Shown piece after piece: positions 1-10,544 of a stretch of DNA of 64,000 nt; positions within the stretch are counted from its first letter, which is position 1, and the number at the start of each line of letters is the position of its first letter. A program made the position numbers and the translations under genes. The DNA lies in assembly GCF_035046485.1 (NCBI RefSeq), contig NC_085137.1, forward strand, positions 7,975,977 through 8,039,976, given 5' to 3'. The stretch comes from Aedes albopictus (taxonomy: Eukaryota; Arthropoda; Insecta; Diptera; Culicidae). The notes beneath the pieces were generated by a model. It was not told the origin of the DNA, did no database searches, and saw only the letters and a list, made by a program, of their open reading frames with translations.

Positions 1-738
1 ATGATCTGAGTCTTTTTTTCTATGCCAACCTTTCATTGGGTTATAAATAAAGTCGCGCTTTGGTATGTCGCATGCATGGATTTGGTTCACTTTTATATTT
101 GGCCACTTCCGGCGGGACATCCGGAGCCGGATCCGGAACACAACCGGTTCAGATAAGGTCTGAGACTGTTTTCTTGCTAACTGTTCATCAGGTTATCGAA
201 ATTGCCGCAATTTGATGTGTCGCATGCATGGCTTTGGTTCACTTTTATATTTGACCACTTCCAACGGGACACCCGGAACCGGTTCCGGAACACTACCGGT
301 TCAGATATAGTCTGAGACTGTTTTCCTGCTAACTGTTCATCAGGTTATCCAAAATGCCACAGTTTGATGTGTCGCATGTATATGTTTTTTACATTTTCAT
401 GTATGGCCCCTTCCAAGGGTACTGGTCCGGAACACCTAAATGGCCATAACTCCGAAACGACTGTACCGATCCGAACCATTTTCAATAGGAAACAATGGGA
501 CCAGATCCCGCGTCGAATGACCCGTCGGTCATTAAAATCGGTTGAGGTTTACTGTCAAAAAGTGATGTGAGTTTTTTTGTACACATACACACATACACAC
601 ACACAGACATCACCTCAATTCGTCAAGCTGAGTTGATTGGTATATGTGAGTCGACCCTCCGGGCCTTCTATCAAAAATTCATTTTTGAAGTGAACATATA
701 GCCTTTCCAGTACACTTAGTGTACGAGAAAGGCAAAAA
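1..738 (-). mobile_element. TTTTGCCTTTCTCG-ended repeat, copy 1 (cut by window edge)
   Basis: Read on the minus strand it starts near 738 with the terminal hairpin segment (GCCTTTCTCGTACAC, then a GTACTGGAAAGGC-type arm), continues through a TG/TATG-rich tract near 580-613, and then runs into about three and a half units of the 152-bp tandem repeat with CCGGAACCGGTTCCGG palindromes. The same order of parts occurs at 1816-3060 and at 36893-44530, which is why I treat it as one repeat family. The other end lies outside the window. Family unknown; it could be a large non-autonomous DNA element. Confidence 0.7.
580..613. repeat. short CA/CATA microsatellite inside copy 1
   Basis: ACACATACACACAC-type tract. 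It sits at the same internal position as the TG tracts at 1946-1995 and 43026-43247, so it is a built-in part of this repeat family. Confidence 0.8.
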
Positions 739-739
739 A

Positions 740-1290
740 GAGAATCCACAACAACGTGACAAAGATCACTAACATCAACCACATAAACCACATTTCCTCG
801 TTTTGTCTGACAACGACGACGTAGGTAGGTGTAGGTAGGCCAGCCGTCACCTATCCGAAAAGAAGGAAAAAGCGCCAAATCCCATAATTTGATTGACATA
901 TTGTTTGCAAAGCCATCAACTCGAGTGAGTCAGACAGCAAAACCGTCCGAATCGCACCACATTCCGTCTGATTGATCCTCTTTGGGATGGGGAGCCGAGT
1001 TTCCTTGTTGCCTGTGCCTACCGAAGTTAACATTGGATGACGATTTTCCAGCTCTTTGTCTTCTATGCAGTCATAGCATTGGTACCTACCAACTAGGGCT
1101 GACTCTTGGGCTGACTGAAGTGTCAATGGAAGTTTTGTGTATTGCGGAAAAACAACTGAATGCACGCTAGAAGGGATTCATACAAGCTCAAGTTCAGAAA
1201 TACATACATGCCGAAAGTAGTTGAGAGCCGTCCTTTATTGAGAAATCGTACGCATTTTGAACAACAAAGAGGAAAAGGTATTCAAAATTT
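740..1290. other. no gene recognised
   Basis: Unique-looking sequence between the two divergent repeat copies. It has GTAGGTAGGTGTAGGTAGG at 821-839 and only short open frames without recognisable motifs. Confidence 0.5.
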
Positions 1291-1294
1291 TCGG

Positions 1295-1570
1295 AAATTC
1301 ATATCATAATCATATCCTGCTTGATTCCTGCCGTTGTGTGACCAACTCACTTTCACTTTCTCCCAAATTTCTGTCGCTATTGGCATTTGATGACATCGAC
1401 GACGGAGCTCCATATTGGAGATCTAATTATGAGGCCACCATGCACGAATTACATACAGCAGGCATTTATTGATGAAGATCTCTAACAGTTGAGTGTTCTC
1501 CACTGATACACACCAGGTTTCACTGACGTACAGCAGCACAGCTTTCACGTTTAAGTTGAAAATTCGGATT
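1295..1570 (-). pseudogene. RTE-type reverse transcriptase C-terminal relic
   Basis: On the minus strand the translation contains AVLLYVSETWCVSVENTQLL, then EIFINKCLLYVIRAWWPHN, a stop, ISNMELRRRCHQMPIATEIW and a decayed segment. The order LLY-SETW ... F-N-CL ... WP-N-ISN-EL-RRCHQ-PIATEI is the thumb and post-RT part found in RTE-type non-LTR retrotransposons (family knowledge, not a search). It has an in-frame stop and no catalytic YADD, so it is a dead fragment. A shorter match to the SETW part lies at 45240-45345 on the same strand, and the tails at 9046-9310 and 60357-60615 belong to a similar or related family. Confidence 0.55.
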
Positions 1571-1945
1571 TTGGCGCGTTCACTAATCTGATTGATTTCC
1601 ATACATTTCTTAAATTCGCAAAAGCAGCCCTCACCCTCTGGATCCGTGCACCTATGATTATTATAAATTAAATTCTTGATCGTTTGCTATGTTTTTTTTT
1701 TTCGACTTAATTATCGAGCTTTCTGTGCATAACAGAGCGCCGTTGAGCCTGTTCCATTAACTTCATTAATTGATGTGTGATCAAACTCAAGCGTGCATAC
1801 AGCAGCAGGTGTTTGTTTTGCCTTTCTCGTACACCAAGGTGTACCGAAAGGCTATATGTTCACTCCAAAAATGAAATTTTAATAGAGCCCCCGGAGGGGC
1901 AAGTTTCATATACCAATCGACTCAGCTCGACGAGTTGAGATGATG

Positions 1946-1998
1946 TCTGTGTGTGTGTATGTGTGTGTGTGTGTATGTATGTATGTGTGTATGTGTAC
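1946..1998 (+). repeat. TG/TATG microsatellite inside copy 2
   Basis: TGTGTG and TATG runs. In the related copy at 36893-45200 the equivalent tract is the insertion site of the R1-clade retrotransposon. Confidence 0.85.
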
Positions 1999-2159
1999 AA
2001 AAAAAGGTCACCTCACTTTAAGATAGCAAATATCAACCGATTTTAACGATCAACGGCTCATTCGATGCAGAATCTGGTCCCATTGTTTCCTATTGAAAAT
2101 GGTTCGGATCGGTCCAGCCGTTCCGGAGTTATGGCCATTTAGGTGTTCCGGATCGGTAC

Positions 2160-3060
2160 CCCTGGAAGGGGTTAGACATGAACATGCACCAAACCCATGC
2201 ATGCGACCCATCAAACCACGGCATTTACGATTATCTGAAAAACGGAGAGCAGGAAAATAGTCTTAGACCATATCTGAACCGGTAGTGTTCCGGAACCGGT
2301 TCTAGTTGTCCCGCCGGAAGTGGCCAAATATCAAATTGAACATAACTCATGCATGCGACACATCAAACAGCGGCTTTTTCGATAATCTGATGAACGGTTA
2401 GCAGGAAAACAATATTAGACCACATCTGAACCGGTAGTGTTCCGGGACCGCGGTCGGATATCCCACCGGAAGTGGCCAAATATAAAAGAATACCAAACCC
2501 AAGCATGCGACACATCAAACAGCGGCATTTTCGATAACCTGATGAACGGTTAGCAGGAAAACAATATTAGACCATATCTGAACTAGTGGTGTTCCGGAAC
2601 CGGTTCCGAGAGACAGCCGGTTGTATTCCGGAACCAGTTCCGAGTGTCGCGCCGGAAATGACCAAATATAAAAATGAACCAAACCCATGCATGCGACACA
2701 TCAAACAGCGGCATTTTCGATAACCTGATGAACGATTAGCAGGAAAACAGTATCAGACCATGTCTGAACCGGTAGTTGTCCGGAACCGGTTCCGGGGGTC
2801 CCGACGAATGTCTCCAAATATAAAAGAGTACCAAACCCATGCATGCGATACAACAAATAACGGCTTTTCTGATAACCTGATGACTGGTTATCAAAGAAAT
2901 AGGGTTGGACCACATTAGGGACAGCCGGTAGTGCCGTAACCAGTTTCGGGTGTCCCTCCGAAAGCGGTTAAATATAAAATTTAACTGAACCTATGTATGC
3001 GACACAGCAAAGCTAGGATTTTTTGATAATCTCATAAACGTTAGCAAGCAAACAGGTTCA
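2160..3060 (+). repeat. 152-bp tandem repeat with CCGGAACCGG palindromes
   Basis: The anchor GCATGCGACACATC recurs at about 2351, 2503, 2689 and 2841. Spacing is 152, 186 and 152; the 186 step contains an extra partial copy of the ACCGGTT segment. Each unit has a CCGGAACCGGTTCCGG-like palindrome, GGAAGTGGCCAAATATAAAA and GATAACCTGATGAACGGTTAGC. Matching units occur at 1-580 (reverse) and 43380-44530 (forward). Confidence 0.85.
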
Positions 3061-3279
3061 GACCGGTGAAAAAAAATGTTTCACGCATATGGTCAAATCT
3101 CAACCGTTACGTAGTAATTGAACTTTACATGTTTTTAACTTTGCTTGTCTCAAACTGGCTATAACTTGAAAATGGTCAAACTTATCGCATTTGAAAGATA
3201 ATTAAATTTGCTACCAAAAAAGATTTTGGAATCTATTGGTTTAGTTAGATAATTAAAACTAAAAAGCTCGAAAGTAGTG

Positions 3280-4800
3280 TTTTGCCTTTCTCGTACACTT
3301 AGTGTACTAAAAAACTAAATGCTCACTCAAAAAACGATTTTTCGAAAAAAGGCTCGGAGGATCAAGTCGCATATACCAATCAACTCAGTTCAACGAATTA
3401 AGATTATGTCTGTATGTGTGTATGTGCGCAAAATAAGTTCACTCACTTTTAAGGCACTTCCCATTGGCCGATTTTTCGGATTATAGCTTGAATCTAACCG
3501 GAATTGTTTGCTATCAAAAATGGTCCAGATCGGCCAAGGCGTTCCGGAGTTATGGCCATTTCAGTGATCCGTACCAGCACCGGTAGAACTGGCCGTATAT
3601 AAAACTGAACTAGCCCCATCCAGGCTTGGGATTGATCACCGTTAGTGGTCATGTTCAAATAACGAATACCAATTTAGCGTCTTCAGTATCGTGCAATCGC
3701 AATAGGCTCATGAAATCATCAAGTACGTTGCTCGACAGCTTGTTGTGTAGCGAGCATGCATTGGACGACGACGTTCAGTTACCATAGAGAAAACGACTGA
3801 TTGTTTTAGGAAAAACGACCTTCACTGACAGTGAAACGACGGTCGTGAGAGGTTGCCACATTATACTGTGGATGGTATATGCTTACCATCCAGTATAGAT
3901 GAATTTCGTTCGTATGGGCCCCCATCATGCGATACATCAAACTGCGGCGATTTTTGTAACCTTTAGCATGGTTGGCGAGTTTTGTGCGGAAATCAACACT
4001 GGAGACCAGAAGCTCCACGATGTCGGCCCAAAATTCAAGATGGCAGCAAAGTGTTCAATGTGGCGGGTCAAAATTTAATATGGCGGCTGTTTAATAGAGA
4101 TTTAGGCTCTTAAAGCATGCTATATGGGAATATTTGTTATGTGGAAGATGTCTGGACTCCTAAAATGGCAACTAGAATATCCAAAATGGCGGTCTGAAAT
4201 CCAAGATGGTGCCTTCAAATTCAAGATGACGTCTGTTTAAAGAAGTTTAAGGCTTAAAAATCATGCAATATAGGTATATTTGGTATGGGAAAGATGTCCG
4301 GAGTCAAAAAATTTTGACCAGAATGTACAAGATGGCTATCTAAAATCCAAGATGGCTCTAACGGCTGTTTAATGAAGTTTTAGGCTCTAAATCCATGCAA
4401 TATTGGTTTATTTGGTATGGGGAAGACTACCAGAGTCCAAAATGGCGATCAGGATATCCAAGATGGCGATCTTAAATTTAAGATGGCGGCTCCAAATTCA
4501 AAATCGCCGCTCTTTAATGGAGTTTTAGGGCCTGAAACAATGTATTTTTTTATATTTGGTATGGGGATGATTTCTGGATTCCAAAAATGGCGACTTGAAT
4601 ATCAAAGATATTGGTCCAAAATCAAGATGGCGGCTGTTTAATGAAGTATATTTTCCGTAGGGAAGATGTCTGGACGCCAAAAATTAATTGTATGAATGTG
4701 CGAAATACATCAACATTTCGCTTGAGTTGTATTGAAATGGGGTTTCGAAGGCACGAGAAAGGCACCATCACCGCTAGGTGGATTAATTAGGGTTTTTTTT
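3280..4800 (+). mobile_element. TTTTGCCTTTCTCG-ended repeat, copy 3 (diverged, both ends present)
   Basis: The left end at 3280 reads TTTTGCCTTTCTCGTACACT; the right end has GCACGAGAAAGGCA at 4751-4764 followed by CACCGCTAGGTGGATTAA (4769-4787). The ends are therefore short inverted repeats (TGCCTTTCTCGT against ACGAGAAAGGCA) plus a conserved right tail that recurs at 45168-45200. The interior differs from copy 2: the 152-bp repeat is missing and an array of AAGATGGCGGC-type motifs takes its place. Family unassigned. Confidence 0.65.
4020..4680 (+). repeat. ~150-bp tandem repeat rich in AAGATGGCGGC motifs
   Basis: Roughly four and a half units, each with several CAAGATGGCGGC / CCAAAATGGCGAC motifs, a GTTTAATGAAGTTTTAGGCTC segment and GGTATGGGGAAGATGTCTGG. 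Unit starts are near 4140, 4285, 4420 and 4560. The motif contains the GCCAT core bound by YY1/Pho-type zinc-finger proteins (family knowledge); binding here is only a possibility. Confidence 0.8.
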
Positions 4801-5527
4801 ACTCTTCAGACAAGGAGGATGTATGAAGATGGAACGGCCGTATTAAATTTTGATCGCTTGAAAGACATTGATGGAAAAGCGAAGGGGAAATAAAGGGGGA
4901 GGTGGCTCGCAAGCCATGAATATTTGAAGGAATTGCAAAAAATTGCGAACCGAATGTTGTAAACTGACACTGAGAGAGAATTCTAAGATTTAGTTAAGTA
5001 CAATTTGGGTAATAAAAATAGTACGTTCAGTATTATATATCGTAAAACTTAATATAATTCATAGAAATTATTATTATTCGATAAACATTTCTAGGTAACA
5101 ATTTGATGCTGTACAACCGTTTCTCCAACTATTTCAAATCAGCCTTCATTTGAACAAAAGCTGAGCACAAGATGTACAATCCTTTATTCTGCACCTTAAC
5201 ATCTAATTTTGGTCATTTTATTCAACCTTTAGCTAATTGGAGGTTCATTGGATGGTTGACTGAAGGCCTTAATTTTGTAAAAATAAAATAAAAACGCTTT
5301 CGTGGGCCTATTTTTACCATTAGCTGCGTCTCTTTCATGAAGAGATGTTTAAGAATGTATAAATTAATCTGTGGGAAAACTGGGAATTGAACTCGGACCT
5401 CCTGATTTATAGTCACTCACCTTAGCACCTTCATCACACACAATTACATACATATCCTCGAGAACAAGATTATTACTTCTTGTACCGACTTTTCGAACCC
5501 TCTAAGCAGAATACCCTCTTCGAATGA
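4800..5527. other. no gene recognised
   Basis: AT-rich sequence with short open frames only. The one notable item is the tRNA-like B-box segment near 5376-5440, listed separately. Confidence 0.5.
5376..5440 (-). other. possible tRNA-derived sequence
   Basis: Minus-strand text has GGTGCTAAGGTGAGTGACT and, at the expected distance, GTCCGAGTTCAATTCCC, resembling a tRNA B box. The acceptor stem does not pair, so this is at best a decayed tRNA-derived fragment. Confidence 0.3.
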
Positions 5528-5535
5528 GTGTACAC

Positions 5536-6288
5536 TAGGGTGACCCACACTTATATGAAAAACAAAAATTTCGAAAAATGCCAAGTCTTACCTCCTCAAT
5601 CAGTTGTTTTGGACTCTCAGAAGCTACGTTCACAATTTGAGCAAAATCGGTTGAGCCTAAGGGAGCGCTCAAAACGCTTGAAGTTTGTATGGGAAAACTT
5701 GGCTAAATGTATGCAGAAATTTTAAGTTTTCGAATTTCGCCGCTAGGTGGCGCTGTAAGCGTTCAATAATCAAACCCTTTGGTATTATTGTAGTTGACTA
5801 TATGCCAGATAATTTTGTCGAAGACCGCGAAGTGATCCGACGGCTGTGAAAAAAGTTATACCCTAGGCAAAGTGATGCAGAGTATTGAGATTTCATTATT
5901 GATGTTATTCCTTTACATGTATTGAAAAAATAACAATAAAGTTTATCCTCACTTTTCCTAGGGTATAACTTTCTTCGCAGATGTTGGATCCCTTTGAAGT
6001 CTTCGACAAAGTTGTTTGGCATATAGTCACCTACAATAATACCAATGGGTTTGATTATTAAACGCTCACAGCGCCACCTAGCGGCGAAATTCGAAAACTT
6101 AAAATTTCTGCATACATTTGGCCAAGTTTTCCCATACAAACTTCAAGCGTTTTGAGCGCTCCCTTAGGCTTAACCGATTTTGCTCAAATTGTGAACGTAG
6201 CTTCTGGGAGTCCAAAACAACTGATTGAGGAGGTAAGACTTGGCATTTTTCGAAATTTTTGTTTTTCATACAAGTGTGGGCCACCTTA
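5536..6288. mobile_element. foldback MITE (TAGGGTGACCCACACTT ends), hAT-like
   Basis: The two halves are near-perfect inverted copies with arms of about 300 bp or more. The left end is TAGGGTGACCCACACTT and the right end read in reverse is TAAGGTGGCCCACACTT. Direct flanks GTGTACAC (5528-5535) and ATGTACAC (6289-6296) differ at one position, consistent with an 8-bp target duplication. Eight-base duplications are typical of the hAT superfamily. Both arms contain CGCCGCTAGGTGGCGCTG. The short open frames on both strands are products of the symmetry. No transposase. Confidence 0.85.
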
Positions 6289-6344
6289 ATGTACACACTT
6301 AGTTTTGAATACCGTGTACGGTAAATTTTTGACGAAAATAGAAC

Positions 6345-6513
6345 CCCGAGCAGCACACAAGTTACAAAGAAGTGTCGACAGCGCATGTTTTTGGTTGGGC
6401 ACGAGTCGTTTTCAAGTTGATTTGCCTTTAAGTTAGAATTACATGAATGTAGCTCCTGTACAACCAAAAACCTGCGCTGTCGACACTCCTTTGTGACTTG
6501 TGTGCTGCTTGGG
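6345..6513. mobile_element. short inverted-repeat element (CCCGAGCAGCACACAAG)
   Basis: Left arm CCCGAGCAGCACACAAGTTA and right arm ACTTGTGTGCTGCTTGGG are inverted copies of about 50 bp, extending through TGTCGACAGCGC and TTTTTGGTTG, with a loop of about 65 bp. No clear target duplication. It lies between a second pair of inverted segments (GACGAAAATAGAAC near 6331, GTTCTATTTTCGTC near 6624), so it may be nested in an older foldback. Confidence 0.65.
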
Positions 6514-6670
6514 ACAGCTGAATACAGCTATAACGGATTGTTTATCTTTTGCACCCGTTTTTGACAGTTGGTGTACTGAGCCTCAGCGAAATCGATTACC
6601 GAAGCTAACGAAAAAGTTCTGCTGTTCTATTTTCGTCAAAAAGTACCGAAAAGGCAATTCAGGATTGAGT

Positions 6671-6826
6671 GTGTAATCAGTTTCGTACCTTTTAATTCCG
6701 CCCTAATTGCTTATCATTTGACAGATACGCGTATTTCAACTACCACTTGTAATCTTCCTCAGTTTCAGTTATCCACTCAAGAATAAGCAATTAGGGCGGA
6801 ATTAAAAGGTACGAAACTGATTACAC
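6671..6826. repeat. inverted repeat with perfect 44-bp arms
   Basis: Arms at 6671-6714 and 6783-6826 are exact reverse complements (start GTGTAATCAGTTTCGTACC, end CCCTAATTGCTTAT), separated by 68 bp. Probably a small MITE. Confidence 0.9.
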
Positions 6827-6829
6827 TCA

Positions 6830-7535
6830 TTCGAAAAAAAAAACATTACTTGTTGTGTCTGAATAGTCAAGAATATAAGTTGTACTAAGTCTGTATTTTG
6901 GCTGAATAAGCGATGTGGACTTCACGAGAATATGTTTGGGTCAGCCGTCAAAAATTATTCGATTAAAGGTTGAACAACAGATGATTAATTCTTCATGTTG
7001 GTGTATGTTTTAAAGCTGGTTACCCAGATGATAATATTCTACTGAACTTGATAATCAGCCATCTATGCATTGCCGATTAAAAAGGTTGAAGAAGCCATAC
7101 TTCAGACCAATATTCAGCTGTCATCGTGTTCAGCCATTGTCACCATTAACCAGATATTGTTCAACTAATACTCTCACTGTTCAGCATTCGTTGTTACTTG
7201 GGATTATAATACACGTTTACCTCAGTGTTATTTCGGTATGCATTATAAGGGAGTGTCCATAAATGACGTAGCTTTTTAAGCTTAGTTTCTTGTTGCCAAG
7301 TAGAGCGCTCAAGTAAAATTTCACCTTTTTCCGCAAATAATTTTGACAACTGATCTAGTATGGGGAGAAACGTTACTTTTCCCTACGGAATAATAGCGCG
7401 TACTATTTTTCCGCAAGGAAAAGTGACAGCTCCATTTGATTCGCACGGGAGGCGTTACGAGTATTACACTTTTTTCCTTACTTGCCATCTGCGAACTGCA
7501 CAAGTAATTTTGAAGCGGAATCATTACTTGACCAT
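6830..7535. other. no gene; one MITE-end fragment
   Basis: AT-rich, no recognised gene. At 7250-7280 GGGAGTGTCCATAAATGACGT resembles one end of the GGGGCTGTCCATTAATTACG / GGGCCGTTTATAAATGACG group of MITEs seen complete at 33061 and 9459. Confidence 0.45.
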
Positions 7536-7537
7536 TA

Positions 7538-7820
7538 CACTAAATTCTGTTTTTACGCGATTTTTTGTTCCGCGTAAAAAAAATCGTGTAAAAAAAGTTT
7601 TCAAAACTTTTTTTATCGGATCATCCTAAAATTTTGACAGGGTATCAAGGATGATAAGAGAGATCTCTGGTAGAAATTTGAGCCCCATCGGAAGTAATTT
7701 GCGACCAGGAGAGAAGAATCTTTCCAAAAACACATCGCGTAATTTCGAGAAAATCGTGTAAAAAAAATCGTGTAAAATAAAACCGCGTAAAAAAAGATCG
7801 TGTAAAAAAAGAATTTAGTG
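7538..7820. mobile_element. TA-flanked MITE (CACTAAATTCT ends)
   Basis: The left end is CACTAAATTCTGTTTTTACG; the right end in reverse is CACTAAATTCTTTTTTTACA. TA lies directly outside both ends (7536-7537 and 7821-7822), the target of Tc1/mariner-type elements. Subterminal TCGTGTAAAAAAA units repeat several times on the right. The core GGTATCAAGGATGATAAGAG is shared with a second, degraded copy at 10545-10740. Confidence 0.75.
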
Positions 7821-7822
7821 TA

Positions 7823-8715
7823 CTTGTCCTATCTTTTTGTACAATACGTACGAAGTGGAAACTAGCCATTAGGAGGGAGGAGGAGTCTTGGATTGTGTAA
7901 CGTGTAGTTTTCGCTTACCACAAACAGTAGCTTATGCGCCACTTCCTGGGTTTAGGGAGACTGCTGATGCTGTTTAGGTCCCGGCTTAGACACCCTCTTC
8001 TAGGGCGAGTCATTGAATGGCTCAAACACACTTATTAATTATTGAACTCTGATATATAAGTTCTGATGTTTGAAGGGACGAGAGAGTCAAACGGAAGGAA
8101 TGAACAAGGAAGGGCCCTAGTGCCACACCAAAAGACAGATAGAATAACCACAGCAATCACAAGCCAAGACTAACGTAACAACGTCAGAAACCAACCGATA
8201 CAGAAGCCATAGCGCAATAAACACAACCCAAAGCATTTTCTCTTTTCTCACTCATCCTCTTTGATAGATGCGGGAGGGAGCGGGATGAGAAAGGATACCA
8301 TGAAACCCCTTTCCATCCTTCTCACCCTCGTACTTGTTTGGGAGAGTGAGTGAGAAGAAGGAGAGACCAATAGAGACCAAAAGCATTATACTCTTATTAT
8401 TGTATTTGTATTAAAAGTGAACATATTACCGTAACTGCTTGTTTTCGAATAGGATGAATATAGAACCGTACCATTACCAATGGCATACTGACCCTTCATA
8501 TTCAAATAAAGATACATGAAGCATGAAGCCTCTAATGACAAATCACTCCCAATGTTTGCTGGGGTTCCTATTCATATGACCCATACAAGCAGAGGAAGGC
8601 ATGGTGCAGAATGTTTTGAAAACTTAAGCTGTTGTATTTCCAAACATATTTTATTTCAATGATATGTACATATTCTTTCTTGACATTCAAAAATAAATAC
8701 AAAAGCTTTATCAGT
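7823..8715. other. no gene recognised
   Basis: Purine-rich stretch at 8250-8400 with CTCATCC/GGATGAG motifs. At 8430-8464 a 35-bp segment (CTTGTTTTCGAATAGGATGA core) is shared with 63850-63884. Confidence 0.5.
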
Positions 8716-9045
8716 TACAGGTATGTTCCGTTTTTATCAACACGGTCCGCGATTTTCAGTTGACAAAAACGGAATAGCGATAAAAACGGAATATTTTTCT
8801 TTGACAAAATATTTTGCAACATTTTTATACAAATTGGACGATTTCCTGTAGAACACATTCCATAAGTAAAAATATGATGTTTATAATGAAATTTAATTGT
8901 TTTTGATGTCTTTTAGCACATCTTGGTTGCACAGTTCAAATTACAGTTTTCTGACTGTGACGTCGACAAGAGGTTTTCATCACCATCTTAACAGATTCCT
9001 ATGAAAGTTTCAACTAGGATACTACTTGATAATTCATGGACTACA

Positions 9046-9310
9046 ACTCGTAGCGGTGAGTCTACGCCGAATGAAGCATTCGCCTCCACTACTCTCGGTC
9101 CTGGGCCAATCGCTTCCAGTCACCCTCAACGTTTAGAGCCCTTAGGTCCTCCTCAACTGCAAAAAGCCACCGTGAGCCCGACCTACCACGAAGCCGACGG
9201 CCCCTACCTGGTTCTTTGCTGAATATGGTTTTAACTTGTCGTTCCTTCGGCATACGAGCTACGTGTCCAGCCCACCGCAGCCTGCCGTGTTTTATTCGCT
9301 TCACTAGGGT
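9046..9310 (-). pseudogene. RTE-type reverse transcriptase C-terminal tail fragment
   Basis: The minus-strand frame reads KRIKHGRLRWAGHVARMPKE, then GRGRRLRGRSGSRWLFAVEE, DLRALNVEGDWKRLAQDRE, an in-frame stop and WRRMLHSA. The pattern R-RWAGHV-RM ... GRR-RGR ... W-AQDR-WRRLL is the carboxy-terminal tail of RTE-like ORF2 proteins (family knowledge). No catalytic domain remains. A second copy on the other strand (60357-60615) begins at the same point, TAGTGAAGCGAATAAAACAC. Confidence 0.7.
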
Positions 9311-10450
9311 ACTTTTAGGATTCGCTAGGATACTTCTAGAAAATCTTCAGGAAATTTTCTAAGCAATCACTTTTATTTTCTCCAGAATATTGGATTCTCC
9401 AAGAATTCTTGTAGGTTACCTTGTACCATGCTGCTTGTTTATCTTTTGGAATTCAATAGAGGGTCCTCCACAAATGACGCAGCATTTTTTAGAAGATTTT
9501 TGACACCCCCTCCCCTCTTGTAGCCTATTTTCCCATATCTAAAACATGGCTCGTAGCATAATCAGCGGCTCCCCCCTATCTCTCCTAAAATGCTACGTCA
9601 TTTATAAACGGCCCCTAAGAATTTGTAGAGAAAAGAGGTTCTGCCCCTTATGTTTTTTTAAGAAATTTCTTCTTAAATCAACCTAGATGTTTCTTTTTAA
9701 ATTTCTCCTGCCCAAGGTGGGCTAAAAACCATTCTGGGATTTAACCTAGGTCCTAGTTCATCAATTCAGCCAGAAGTTGCTTTGGAGATTCACCAAGATT
9801 TTACTTCTGAAAGATAGGAGTTTCTCCGTTTCTTCAAAATATCCTACGGAAATTCTTCCAAGACTGCTTTCTGAAATCCCTCCGGGGTTTTTTTCTGATA
9901 TTTCTCCAGGAGTTCTTTCTAGGATTCCTACAACAGTTTTTTCTAGAATTTCATCAGAAGTTCTATCTTGGATTTTTTTAAGATTTTCTTATGATAATTT
10001 TTGACTTTGTTTTGGTGTTTATGCGCAATAAACTTTAATCTCCCAAAATTTTCTTCAGGGATGATGTTCTGTATAGAAATTTCCGGGGAGTTATTTCTGA
10101 GGATCCTCCAGAAGTTCCTTGTGGGAATCCTTGAGAAATTCCTTCTAGGAATCCTGTAAAAAATCTTTCAAGAAATCATCCAATTGTTCCTCGAGGGATA
10201 CTTTCAGAATTCATGGGATTTCTTTAGGATTTTTTGGGATTTTTTTGTTTCTTCATGGAATCCTTCAGGAGTTGCTGGAGAAATCCCCAGATCGTTTCCA
10301 AGATTCTAGACTCCTACTTCTTTGAGAAACTTATTTCTGAAAGATTTAACTCCTAATTCACCTAAAATAGCTTCTGAATTATTTCCTGACGATTTTTAAG
10401 AAGAAATCCATTAAGGAATCTGGAGGACTACAGGAATCATTAGTATAAAT
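9310..10450 (+). repeat. degenerate 12-bp repeat, array A, forward arm
   Basis: Repeated TTCTCCAGGAATTCTT-like units, period near 12 bp, reading forward (TCC-AGAATT) to about 10330 and then switching to the opposite strand (GGAATCTGGAGGACTACAGG at 10407-10430). The RTE tail and a MITE lie at its left edge. The 75-aa frame at 9777-10004 is a by-product of the repeat. Confidence 0.65.
9459..9617. mobile_element. small MITE (ATAAATGACGTAGCATTTT ends)
   Basis: Left GGGTCCTCCACAAATGACGC and right (reverse) GGGGCCGTTTATAAATGACG are inverted, each followed by AGCATTTTA; the interior is C-rich (CACCCCCTCCCC). About 158 bp, no coding. It belongs with the elements at 33061-33225 and 25438-25590. Confidence 0.65.
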
Positions 10451-10544
10451 TACTGAAGAAAATCAAAATTGCATTTTTGGAGCAAACGATAGATGCAATC
10501 ATGGATAAAATTCTATAGTATTAGGCTAGCAAATATTGCTGTTT

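Larger units (their letters stand above)
1816..3279 (+). mobile_element. TTTTGCCTTTCTCG-ended repeat, copy 2
   Basis: Starts TTTTGCCTTTCTCGTACACC followed by AAGGTGTACCGAAAGGC, so the first 35 bases can fold back on themselves. A conserved leader follows (TATATGTTCACTCC, GACTCAGCTCGACGAGTTGAG), then a TG microsatellite (1946-1995), a segment ending CCGTTCCGGAGTTATGGCC, and about six units of a 152-bp tandem repeat. No end matching the family's right terminus is seen before copy 3 begins at 3280, so this copy is probably truncated or interrupted. No coding capacity is evident. Confidence 0.7.

Noticed and set aside
5528..6467. Frames with identical peptides on opposite strands (KNKNFEKCQVLPPQSVV)
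   Set aside because: Reflection of the foldback MITE arms.
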